A stretch of 64,000 nt of DNA, from positions 3,990,501 to 4,054,500 of the forward strand of contig JAGUCH010000007.1 in assembly GCA_019096065.1 (NCBI GenBank), given 5' to 3'. The position numbers and the translations under genes were made by a program. Every line of letters begins with the position of its first letter. Position 1 is the stretch's first letter. Below the pieces are notes generated by a model that saw only the letters and a list, made by a program, of their open reading frames with translations, did no database searches and was not told where the DNA came from. This document shows positions 22,090 through 32,395 of the stretch, piece by piece. The stretch comes from Paracyclopina nana (lineage: Eukaryota; Arthropoda; Copepoda; Cyclopoida; Cyclopettidae).

Positions 22090-25000
22090 TGGGACCAAGT
22101 ACAAAAAATCCCAATAAGAATGATAAAGATAGTTACATCTTGCCTTCATTTATGAGGGGAGAATGTAACAAAGAAGTAGGACGAGCTTACTTTGATTATT
22201 TAAAGGAGCACTCTGTAAAAAATGCTGAAATTATGACTCGTGGAAGTGAGGACGAAAAGGCTCTGGTCCTTGCAATAAGGGGTAGAAAAAGTCGGTTTGT
22301 TCCTCAGCATACTATGACTGTGATTGAGATTAGCATAATACTGATTGCAATAACGATATGTCAATATTGCTTATTTGGTTGGAATTATTGGCCAATTACA
22401 GTAATCTGTAGTGGAGCAATAATAGCTTTATGGTACTACTTTGTAAAAGGTAGCATGAATGATGAGCAAAAAACTTGTAGTAATGATGGTATCGTTACAC
22501 ATCTGGCCTCAGTAAATGCTAATGAAGCAGAGCCAGTAACACATTTTGAACCTTTACCGAATCCGGAACTTGAAGATGACATGCTGAGTATATACTCATT
22601 AAAGCTACATAATGTTTGTGAAAGGTATTTTATACCAGTGGAGATAACTGGAAAAATACGTTTACATGCTTTATTTGACAGTGGAGCAATGGTGCAGATA
22701 ATATCACGCACCCTTGTAAAACTGATCGAAGACAAAATTGGTTACATTTTGCCTCGGGTTGAGACTAATTATGTAATTAAGAACTTTAATGGGGAAGAAT
22801 TCCCAGGGAATGAAGCTGTCTCTATTCAAGTTGCATTTGGAAATCGTGTTTTAATCAGACAGGCTGTTTTCCTTGTATCTGATTGCGATACACTATTGAT
22901 GATAGGAAATTCGTTATTAGTGGATAATAATGTCCGGATGACTAGTAAAGATGGAAAGCACTTTATGGATTTTCCTGGGAAATCTAAACATAAGAAAATT
23001 CCACTCTTACTATCAAAAGAGGCTTTCTACCCAGTGGCAATAAATGAGGGGATCACTCTGCTCCCTGGAGAAGAAGTGACCACCATGGCTAGTTTACCTC
23101 ATGATTTACCTGTTATTAGTAATGACATTCAAATAGATTCAGACTCTGATGAAGATGATGAACTTGGTCATACTCATCACCAGAAAAATGTCTATTCCGG
23201 ATTGGCGGATAAGTATTTAAACTTTAAGCCTAGTAATGAGTACCGCGGAGTGACCTCTGAGGGGGCACTTACTGCAGTCACTCGTAAAGGTACTTTCCCA
23301 GTAAATATTGGGAATAATACTGAGGATCCCATCTACTTAAATGCACATGCAGTGATTGGGCGAGCCAGGATTGTCAAGAAACAGAAATTTAAGAGTACGG
23401 TTGCAGCCCATGTGGCTAACATTAGTTTAAAGGCCCTGGAGCATGAAATGGAGTCATGTTACTGCAATTATTTAGATTCGCACGTAATTGTGCAGTTTAC
23501 TGATATAAATGGTCTTTCCTTTACTGATATGCATGTTTTCAATGCCTATGAGCCACTAAGGGGAAGTCACAAGCCTATGATTAGTAGAAAAGGAAATTAC
23601 GTGTTTATCTCATCTAACCAAAGTGATGGTTATGAGGAAATAACTGACGTAATAATTAGCAAGTTTATGAAACGAGAAAAATGGGATGAATTACCGTGGG
23701 CTGTTATTGTTCCAGGACATAAACTTTTGTCTGGCGAACAAAAGCGCATTGTAATAAAGATGAATATGATGGTGGATAAACTTAAAGTAGTATGGCTAAA
23801 ATATAAGTATATCTGCCCACCATGTATGACCATTGCTTTGTGTCCTATTGAATCCTACCTCACTGGGATGGATAGGGTCATAATAACTATGATGATACAT
23901 GAGTATGAGAATTACCCACTTGCTTATCAAAGAAATGAACTAGATAAGTATTTTGAACTAAATGTTCTTGGAGCTCATGGTATCATGTTTAAGTTGTCCA
24001 ACAATGTTGAGTTAATATTCCATGTCCCTAGCGAACATGCAGAGAATGTTGGCTACTTAACCACGCTTATGTACATAATAATTGGTCAATTACGGTACCA
24101 AAATGTGGCTGACGATGTGTGGATTAGAACACTTATGGATGGTGACGTGCATGTAGGTGACCCACTTTGTATGGCAACCACTGCTGCATTGCTGGTGTTA
24201 TCTGGGTTACAAATGTATCCAGATGACCTTACCAAGGAGGATATAAAGACAAAATTCGGTAAATTTATACCATTTGTACTTGAACCACATGGTTGCTCGT
24301 GCAAGCCTTGCTTGGCAAAGAACATGGGCATCAAAGTGCCACTTAAAAGCTTCACTACTATTTATGAAGGTCCTATTGTTGATACCAGTGTCAGACAAAC
24401 AGTTCTAAAAAGTCCTTCTGAACTAGACCTTGTATCAGCTAGCCTGGAGCTTTCTAAGGATGAGAGAAATAACCAAAAACTATATGATGAGGTTTATAAT
24501 CTCCTTTTGAAATTTCCAAGTGAATTTGACCCTCTCCGTGTTTTGAATGGAGTGGCAGGTTATACATTCCCATTAAAACCAGAAACGATCTTGAACATGG
24601 ACTTGGAACATATTCCGGATGAAGTTAGGGAGGACTTTAGGGACCTCTTATTGGAATATAAGACTATCTTCTCAGAAGATCCTAGATCTTATAGGCTATG
24701 GAATGTTGAACCGATGAAATTCCAGTTAAAGGATGATAAACCATTGGTGCCAAAAGTATTCAACATGTCGGAGTATGAAACTACCCAGGTTGACCGTAAA
24801 ATAGCTTTAATGCTGTCATCTGGATTAATTGAGATTGTGGATAAGTCACTTAATAGGTACTCGGCTTGCCCATGTTTCTTGACTTCAAGGCCAAATGATG
24901 AAAAGCTGCCCATGAAGCAACGCAAGCCTCGGCTATTAGTTGACTTAACATCTTTTAATAAAAATCTGATATTTACGACTTCGGAGCACATAGTGCCGCC

Positions 25001-28000
25001 TATCCCTACCTTGCTAGGGATGTTATCTAATTCATGTTTGATGTCATCTTTCGATGTAACATCCGGATACGATAACCTACCTGTGGACTCTGATAGTGCT
25101 GATATGTGCTGCTTTGCAGTAACGTCCCCTCGCAGTATATACAGATCGGTCTTTTTGAAAAGTAAGGCATGCCTCCAAGGGATCGCAATTGCTCCGAGAA
25201 TGTTCGCAGAGCTCCTCCAACAGGCCCTCAACCCTGAGATATTGCCCTTTACATGCGTATATGTAGACGACTTGGTTGTGGCCTGTAAGAACCCTGGCAA
25301 ACCTAGGCCTGCTACGTTGGATGATTACATACGACATTTAGGTGATTTAAGGAAGTTATTTCAAAGCCTCAAGGACTTAAATGCCCTATTACAAATCAAA
25401 AAGACTCAATTAGGTGTTAAAGAAGCTACAGTCTTAGGACACCTAATATCTATTGATGAAAATGGAATTATGACTATGCGAATGCCCGATAAATTCAGGT
25501 CTGCATTTGATGATTTCCCTATTCCTACAACCAAGAAACAGCTGCAAAAGTTTATTGGAATGACAAACTGGTTAAGCCAGTACTGCCCTAATATGGCTAC
25601 ATACACAGCTCCACTGCTTGATGTATTACAGACAGCACAAGGAAAAACAGGAAAGTTCACCTTCACTGCTTTCCAAGAAAAATGTTTCTATAAAGTAATA
25701 GATGAGATTAAAACAGGTATGTCGCTGGCATTGCCACGTTTTAAAGAAGGTTATTTAGTGGTTGATTCTGGGGTAATAAGTACCTCGGCATTATTAATGG
25801 AGGTGAATGAGGATGGGAAAGCTGTGTGTGTTGGTGCACACAGCGCACGCTTTCCTCTATCGGTTTGCCTCTCATACCACTCATTTCAACGTGAAGCATT
25901 AGGAGTTTTAACAATGATAAATCATTTTAAAAGCATACTATTTGCCTATGAGCGGTTGGTAATAGTTACGGATTGCTTATCAATCGCAAGCGTACTTGCT
26001 AGTTCATTTACTGGTAAAGACGCATTTACTCATAGACTAGCAGCTCGTATATATTCCTTGCCTGTAGCATGGAAACTGAGAGCTGTACCTCGCACAGAGG
26101 TAGAAGTAGTCGATGTATTATTAAATAAATACCATCAAACACCTGAGGGTGAAACTGTATTTTATGCGCCCTACTCTATTGCGGGACAGATTACGAAGGA
26201 TATTTATGCAAATAAATACCCTCTGCCCGATGCGATCAAAGATAAGGTGCTTACGACACAGGAATTACTTACACACGTGTATGATACACTTGTGAATTCT
26301 GGAACTATGAGTAAGACTCTACTCCAGAAAAGGTTGCATTGCTTGAATGATAAATGGGTAGATATGATCAGCACGAAACCTCCATTTATACATGACGACA
26401 CGTCAACCTTACTTCACGCGAAACATGATGATGAGGAATTCCTTGAGGAAGAGATACTTTCAAAAATATCTCACTCATTTCATGGTGAAGCTGATTTTGA
26501 TTCACCAGTAAATCATATAGAAAATAACTTAAGAGTAGATACAGTCACCGTTAAGCGGCGAATATCGCCACATTTACCAGGAATTACACGCAACCTACTC
26601 ATTAAGTTGCAACAAAATTGTGAAGAGACACAAAAAATAATAAATCTAATTATGCTTTCGCCTCCGGAGAAAGTACCACTAGATGTTGCTGTAAAATATC
26701 GTGTCCTTGACGGTGCCTTGTTGGTTATATGCAAGAATGTAAAGTTACCTTTTAGCGTTGCGACCAATACGAAAGTATATATGAGTATGCCTAACTGTGT
26801 GTACCTAATGGCATGTATTCATTTGTTACATAACCATTTGGGGAGTAAAAAGACCAATACCCTTTTTACTCAATCTATGTATTCAACTTACTCAGCCAGA
26901 ATCAGTCGTATTATTATTGGTGCGTGCATGCATTGTGCTTTATACCGCCAAGCTAATACTAGATTTGTTGGGAAAGGTCGCTTCCGCATCCCGACTCAAC
27001 CGTGGGAATTAGTAATGATTGATTTGGCCAAGTTCGATGAAACTTTAGTTAAAGGGTCATCTGCAAAAGACCTGTTAGTATTTGTCGATGTTTATTCTAA
27101 GATGATAATTGCTAAGCCGCTATTGGATGCAAAATATAAGCAGGTAGCGAATGCTATGGAAGAAGTAATCTCCTTGTTTGGGGTGCCCAAGACATTACTC
27201 GCAGATAATGGTGCCCAGTTAACGACTAATAAGGCCCTTCAACGCCTTGTTGATCGTTATAAAATTAAGGAGTTATGTCATTATCGAACTTTATCGCCAT
27301 ACAAGCATTCGAACGCTTACGCTGAAAATGCTATACGAATAATAAGGAGTGCATTAGTCTTAAACTCTAACTCATACAATATGAAGTTATGCGATGTGTT
27401 TAAGACTTCTATTTATGCAATAAATAATCGCCCTCTTACTTATTTGGCATATACTGATGATAAAGGGGTGAAGATCACCCCCACACCTTTTTCGTTATTC
27501 TTTGATAAAATGCCGACCTATCATTTAGGACGGGATGTATTTGAAATACTTAGTGAAAGCGAGGACAAAATTCATAAAGCTGAATGGCGTCAACGCATGC
27601 GGGAATATGATCTAGAAGAGCAGTTCCACTTAGAAAAAATGAAGGCTACAGAAAGGCCTTCCTTTAAACCAGAGATCGGATCATTAGTTTTAGTTATAAA
27701 ACACCCCATAAATAAACAACGGTATAAATTTATGGACGATTTGTTTGAAGTTATTGACATTGGACAGCATTCGACTGTGACTGTAAAGCCATACCTTTAT
27801 GACGGGCTTACCCGCGAAGTAAGCCTAGATCATGTTAAGCTTTATAGATTCCACGAATTGTATAGATTCCTTCCGGAGAAATTGTCCGACCTTCTAAAAC
27901 GACCCTACACTCCGGAAGAAATATTGCGTAAGAAAGCCAGAAATGAGGTTATTGAATTTCTTGAAGGGGCAGCCCCTGAAAATCATGAATATAGTTTGCG

Positions 28001-30023
28001 GAATCACACTAAGGCCTCTAGTATAGTGGCCTCGCAAAGTTCATTGATATCACAGTCAACAGCAACGGACACTGAGCCAAGTGCAATTCACCAAACCTAT
28101 AAGCGCTCTGGCTCTATTCTCATGCAAAAGGCTGCGAGCTTGTTTAAGCCCTCGGATATTTTGCGAATACAGGAGGAAAATAAGCAACTCGTACAAAAGC
28201 AATGGGAACAATATGATCGTAAGAAGTTGGAGGATAAATACCTAGCTAACAATACTGATAATAATTTTGTCCGTAAAGAAACAAGTGAATCTTTGTCAGA
28301 CACTGACACAGATGACTTTATCGAACGAGCAATTGCACTAAGTGCAAATACAGGACCTGATGAAGCATTTTATGAGGACATGCTGGCCTTAAGCCAACGT
28401 GGCCCTCCTACTTTTGCTGAAATGGCCCAACAAGAACGACTATATCCAAATTTGCCAAGTGTTAAACCAGACCATATTAGTACTCCTGATCACTCGAACG
28501 TGAGTGAAGGGACACTTGCAGGAGTCAGCCCTGTAAAATGGGCCTTTCGTGGCCAATATCGTGATCAACATGAGCCGGCTATACCTGAAAGTCCGGAGAA
28601 GTACCACACTCCAGACCAAAGTATATCCGAAACTCCTAATAAGGACAATGATAATATAGAGGAGGTAGTTGAAAAGGCAGCCTCTTTCATCGCACCGTCT
28701 AAATTCGACACTGACCTAGAATCATTATCTGCTGGCCTGGAAAGTATGCAATTAGAAATTCCTACAGAACCATTTGGTGGAAATGCACAACAAGATAATG
28801 ATGAAAGTAGTGATAGTGATGACACTACCACAATTTATTACACAGCGAAAAAACAACTGCGGCGTACGCCGCTGACAAAAAGCATTAAGAAAAATGTGCA
28901 GCGGGCAATCGATATTGTACGCCGCCAGTTAGAACTATCCCCACGCAAACGGCCTCCTTCTCCACCAATTGATATTCCCACGGAAGGGCCCAGTGCCCCT
29001 AAGCCTGAGACTTATGAAACGGAGAGTGGAGAGCCTCAAGTTCGGTATACTGTAATGAAAAGTCCAGTAAGGCAACCTGGTTTGCAACCAAGTACTAGTG
29101 AGTTACCTAATGCAGGAGTACCACAAAGTGTGCCGAACACGGACGTGCTCGAGCACTCTTCAGCAGAAAATACACCTTTGGGTGTCCCGTCTACGCCTGA
29201 AAAGGTGCAGTTTGCTCATCCGGCTACCCCTGAGGTTACACACCCCACCGTCAGGCAAGTCAGCCCAGTGGTTCCACAACCTGGTACTCAGGATCCACCT
29301 GAGGTCGCTGTACGAGCCCCGTATGAACCAGAAAAGCTGTCTCCGATACGCTTTCTCCCTCGCAACCTAAGGAGAAGAAAAAACGTAAACTATAGAACAA
29401 TGGCTGGGTTCCGAGAATATAATAAGAACGAAAACATACCTGCGGACTCTCCTGCAGTCACACAGCCGGTTACTCCAGAAGCATTGTCTCACCCGGAAGT
29501 AGCAGTAAAGGCTGATCAGGATACAAGTGCCCCACCGGCTGTTCAGCAGCCCCTAGACACGAACCCTGTGGCACCCTCTGACCAGCAGAGGGGCTCGGCA
29601 ACCACACCGGTTGTTGAACCAAATGAACCAGAAGCCTCGGCCGCTGCTCAACCAGCAGTTGATCCCGAGATTAGTGAGCCCACTCCAATACGGATCCTTC
29701 CCAGACGACAACTGCGGGAGAGAAAGGAAACTGTAGATTATAGGGAGTTGGCGGGCATAAGAAAGTATGGAAAGGACAAAAGCAAGGTTGATAAAGAGCA
29801 AAAATACTTTCCTAATGTTCCACGGATAGCTCCTTTGGATCGGGAAGACAAGGAATTCGCCCGTGTTAGATTTACTAATACTAAAGCAAAGCCAGACCAT
29901 AAAGAGATAGAGTTACTAGAAGAGGTAATTCCTACTTGGAAACTGAATAAAAACATGGCTGCAGTCCCTGATTATATTCAGTTTCTCAAAGCGACTGGCA
30001 TGGACAAGATGATAGCAACATAA
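22089..30023 (+). CDS. pol: Pol polyprotein: protease, reverse transcriptase, RNase H, integrase
   Basis: 2,644 codons without interruption. Residues about 79-98 and 101-119 are two hydrophobic, membrane-like segments. An aspartic protease motif (LFDSGA) lies at 196-200. About 640 residues follow with no domain I recognise. The RT spans about 870-1140, with FDVTSGYDNLP and the catalytic YVDD at 1058-1061, then RNase H (about 1220-1300: VVDSGV, FQREALGVL, VTDC). Integrase begins with an HHCC-like zinc motif (about 1575-1620) and has core acidic residues in MIDLAKFD, ADNGAQ and AENA (about 1645-1745). The last two acidic residues are about 39 residues apart, where 35 is usual. From about residue 1950 a long Pro/Glu/Ser-rich tail follows, with a duplicated basic motif (PIRFLPRNLRRRK and PIRILPRRQLRERK). 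All key catalytic residues I looked for are present. Confidence 0.95.
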   Translation: MGPSTKNPNKNDKDSYILPSFMRGECNKEVGRAYFDYLKEHSVKNAEIMTRGSEDEKALVLAIRGRKSRFVPQHTMTVIEISIILIAITICQYCLFGWNYWPITVICSGAIIALWYYFVKGSMNDEQKTCSNDGIVTHLASVNANEAEPVTHFEPLPNPELEDDMLSIYSLKLHNVCERYFIPVEITGKIRLHALFDSGAMVQIISRTLVKLIEDKIGYILPRVETNYVIKNFNGEEFPGNEAVSIQVAFGNRVLIRQAVFLVSDCDTLLMIGNSLLVDNNVRMTSKDGKHFMDFPGKSKHKKIPLLLSKEAFYPVAINEGITLLPGEEVTTMASLPHDLPVISNDIQIDSDSDEDDELGHTHHQKNVYSGLADKYLNFKPSNEYRGVTSEGALTAVTRKGTFPVNIGNNTEDPIYLNAHAVIGRARIVKKQKFKSTVAAHVANISLKALEHEMESCYCNYLDSHVIVQFTDINGLSFTDMHVFNAYEPLRGSHKPMISRKGNYVFISSNQSDGYEEITDVIISKFMKREKWDELPWAVIVPGHKLLSGEQKRIVIKMNMMVDKLKVVWLKYKYICPPCMTIALCPIESYLTGMDRVIITMMIHEYENYPLAYQRNELDKYFELNVLGAHGIMFKLSNNVELIFHVPSEHAENVGYLTTLMYIIIGQLRYQNVADDVWIRTLMDGDVHVGDPLCMATTAALLVLSGLQMYPDDLTKEDIKTKFGKFIPFVLEPHGCSCKPCLAKNMGIKVPLKSFTTIYEGPIVDTSVRQTVLKSPSELDLVSASLELSKDERNNQKLYDEVYNLLLKFPSEFDPLRVLNGVAGYTFPLKPETILNMDLEHIPDEVREDFRDLLLEYKTIFSEDPRSYRLWNVEPMKFQLKDDKPLVPKVFNMSEYETTQVDRKIALMLSSGLIEIVDKSLNRYSACPCFLTSRPNDEKLPMKQRKPRLLVDLTSFNKNLIFTTSEHIVPPIPTLLGMLSNSCLMSSFDVTSGYDNLPVDSDSADMCCFAVTSPRSIYRSVFLKSKACLQGIAIAPRMFAELLQQALNPEILPFTCVYVDDLVVACKNPGKPRPATLDDYIRHLGDLRKLFQSLKDLNALLQIKKTQLGVKEATVLGHLISIDENGIMTMRMPDKFRSAFDDFPIPTTKKQLQKFIGMTNWLSQYCPNMATYTAPLLDVLQTAQGKTGKFTFTAFQEKCFYKVIDEIKTGMSLALPRFKEGYLVVDSGVISTSALLMEVNEDGKAVCVGAHSARFPLSVCLSYHSFQREALGVLTMINHFKSILFAYERLVIVTDCLSIASVLASSFTGKDAFTHRLAARIYSLPVAWKLRAVPRTEVEVVDVLLNKYHQTPEGETVFYAPYSIAGQITKDIYANKYPLPDAIKDKVLTTQELLTHVYDTLVNSGTMSKTLLQKRLHCLNDKWVDMISTKPPFIHDDTSTLLHAKHDDEEFLEEEILSKISHSFHGEADFDSPVNHIENNLRVDTVTVKRRISPHLPGITRNLLIKLQQNCEETQKIINLIMLSPPEKVPLDVAVKYRVLDGALLVICKNVKLPFSVATNTKVYMSMPNCVYLMACIHLLHNHLGSKKTNTLFTQSMYSTYSARISRIIIGACMHCALYRQANTRFVGKGRFRIPTQPWELVMIDLAKFDETLVKGSSAKDLLVFVDVYSKMIIAKPLLDAKYKQVANAMEEVISLFGVPKTLLADNGAQLTTNKALQRLVDRYKIKELCHYRTLSPYKHSNAYAENAIRIIRSALVLNSNSYNMKLCDVFKTSIYAINNRPLTYLAYTDDKGVKITPTPFSLFFDKMPTYHLGRDVFEILSESEDKIHKAEWRQRMREYDLEEQFHLEKMKATERPSFKPEIGSLVLVIKHPINKQRYKFMDDLFEVIDIGQHSTVTVKPYLYDGLTREVSLDHVKLYRFHELYRFLPEKLSDLLKRPYTPEEILRKKARNEVIEFLEGAAPENHEYSLRNHTKASSIVASQSSLISQSTATDTEPSAIHQTYKRSGSILMQKAASLFKPSDILRIQEENKQLVQKQWEQYDRKKLEDKYLANNTDNNFVRKETSESLSDTDTDDFIERAIALSANTGPDEAFYEDMLALSQRGPPTFAEMAQQERLYPNLPSVKPDHISTPDHSNVSEGTLAGVSPVKWAFRGQYRDQHEPAIPESPEKYHTPDQSISETPNKDNDNIEEVVEKAASFIAPSKFDTDLESLSAGLESMQLEIPTEPFGGNAQQDNDESSDSDDTTTIYYTAKKQLRRTPLTKSIKKNVQRAIDIVRRQLELSPRKRPPSPPIDIPTEGPSAPKPETYETESGEPQVRYTVMKSPVRQPGLQPSTSELPNAGVPQSVPNTDVLEHSSAENTPLGVPSTPEKVQFAHPATPEVTHPTVRQVSPVVPQPGTQDPPEVAVRAPYEPEKLSPIRFLPRNLRRRKNVNYRTMAGFREYNKNENIPADSPAVTQPVTPEALSHPEVAVKADQDTSAPPAVQQPLDTNPVAPSDQQRGSATTPVVEPNEPEASAAAQPAVDPEISEPTPIRILPRRQLRERKETVDYRELAGIRKYGKDKSKVDKEQKYFPNVPRIAPLDREDKEFARVRFTNTKAKPDHKEIELLEEVIPTWKLNKNMAAVPDYIQFLKATGMDKMIAT

Positions 30024-30028
30024 ATGAA

Positions 30029-30091
30029 ATGAAGCGGCTGCGTCTCACCTATGATGACCTATACAAGTTAGCTTTTAGAAAGTTTAAGTAG
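30029..30091 (+). CDS. Tiny basic ORF just after pol
   Basis: Twenty codons, ATG six bases after the pol stop, encoding a Lys/Arg/Tyr-rich peptide (MKRLRLTYDDLYKLAFRKFK). Its closeness to pol and amphipathic look are the only arguments for it. It may be chance. Confidence 0.2.
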   Translation: MKRLRLTYDDLYKLAFRKFK

Positions 30092-30762
30092 ACACTCTTA
30101 AGTATAGAAGTTCTGACGGTAAATGTAGTGCCCACTTTTTATGGGACCACTATCTTTACTTTGTCAGTCCAATTGGGCGCACCGTTTTACCAATCAAGTG
30201 CACCCAAATTATGTTAATGCAAAATGACTCTTGCGAACTTGTAGTTTTCACTTGTCGAAAAAGATCATAGAAATGGATACTAACGGGCAATGTACTTTGC
30301 ATGCCCGTCAATAATATACAATATTCATAAAGGAAATGATAAGATGCGGAACATTGCATTGACAGCAAGAAAAAACCTCTACACTGTACTTGGTCCAAAA
30401 TGTTACCAAGACTTGTAAAGGTATCGGTTTCCCTCCTAATGGTTTGAAAACCAAATGGGAATATCGGGACATGCACCTTTTGCAATTCCTTAGCAATGCT
30501 AAGAGTATGTATAAAAATGATAGATGCCAAGAAAGCATTGAACTCGAACTTTCTCAAGGGCTTGTTCAATCCAACAACAAACCAAACCTCGCTTGCTTCG
30601 AAAATAAAACGAAGTTTGTGTAGGTAATTCTTACAGTATTAATGGGACAAATAAATTCGACCTGTTTCCTGACAAATAACGCTACGAATCAGGCTTTGCT
30701 CGATAATTTAGCGTGCCTGCCCCATACTACTATAGAAGGGGGTTAGGCTTACAATAGTTTTT

Positions 30763-30955
30763 AATAAAGTTACAATGCTTTTTACGAAAGCAAAGAACAC
30801 GGATACAAACTCTACACAGTTTGTCGAATATACGTAGAGAACATAGGAAATATTTCGTTTCTAACAAAGATAAAATGCCTTTTATGAAAGCAAAGAACAT
30901 GGCTATAAACTCTACGCATTATGTTAAATATACGTAGAGGACAAGGAAATTGTAT
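30763..30955. repeat. Two diverged copies of a ~90-bp direct repeat
   Basis: Copy 1 about 30763-30857, copy 2 about 30864-30955. Both share GAAAGCAAAGAACA, ATAAACTCTAC or ACAAACTCTAC, AATATACGTAGAG and AGGAAAT in the same order and spacing. No coding capacity. Confidence 0.7.
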
Positions 30956-32395
30956 AACTTCAATCTTTGGGCTTCTTGCAAGTACTGCACTTAGCCCTAC
31001 AAAGCCACAAATGACAAATGGGCCTACTGGCCTAGATAAAGGTTGGCTGTGATACAAATGATAAAATGTTAAGAACGCGCCATGCAAGAGGGAAATTGCA
31101 GATGGGCGTGATATCAGAGGGGCAAAGGCCCCATCTGTATACGGTATTTTTCATGGCAAGTACGCTGTGCAAGTGGGACACAATAAACCCTGTAATGCGT
31201 GAGGGGATTTGTGTTGCAAATTATTAGATAAAACCTGGAACGATATTGAAACTGCTCAGTCATATTAGCAGTTCTCAATTAGTGCTCACCATGGGAAATA
31301 TCATGTGAGCAAATACAATATTTATGAGGGCAAGTGCCATCCATGATGCCATGAAAAAGGCCGCTCCTGACCTTGAGTAGGATGGAACACGAAAATCAAA
31401 AAACTGTACAAAAATGGGATTCGTCTCCCTAAAAAGGGATTTGAAATACTAAATACAGCTTTTGTGCCCGGGTGAATAAAAAGCCCAAACTATGGTCTTC
31501 TTGCCTCAACAAAACGTGGGGACCCACTTCTCTATTGGAATGGGCCATACCCTTGTGGCAAATGAAGAAACCAAAAAGCCTATATGCTGGTGAAATCATC
31601 AGCTTTGGATACAACTGGGGTATCTTGGAGGAGAACAAGTGTTTCCCCATAAAATACCATTCGTTTGCCATAGCAATCTATGCATGCCAAACGAAATTAT
31701 TTTGATTAACGCACCATTTTGGGTTCACTAATACCAAATCCAAAAAAGTGCAAGTTACGCCTTTCCTCGCAGTACTGAGGCGTGAACTACATTACAATAA
31801 GCTAGTAATAAAAATCCTATTGGTACGCTGGTGGCACCGCCACCTCTGCATCTTGCAATAGCTCCATTACTTCCAAATAAAAAGAAAGTTCGATATACGC
31901 CATTTTTCCTTATTGAAAAAGGCGTGAGCTTTGTTATTAATAGCATTGTTAGTGCCCTTGGCACCAAGGTTCAAATAAAATTGAATAAAATTAGCCTAGC
32001 TGCTCAATCTTTTATAGTTAAAGATTTGAAAACATACTTACCTGAATTTTGTGTGACTGCCCACTGCAGTTCCCACAAAATGCAGAAAATTGTGGAGGGG
32101 GGAGTATATATACGTAGCCGCAGGAAATGCAGCCTGCGCCCCAAAAATTTCACAAAATTTGAGCGCACTCGCGCTCTGAGAAAGTATTGTAAACAAATTT
32201 CTAGATAAAACTGGAAATGGCAAAATGCCACAAAAACTATAAATCTGAACACTAGCACATAAATGGTGCAAAATTTGCTGCATGGATTATTATTAGTGCT
32301 AACCGAAATTAGCTGAAAAGATTGGTGCTGATAACCACAATCTTTTAAATTAATTCCGGTTATGAGCACCCGAACTTGATGCATGCATCAAGACC

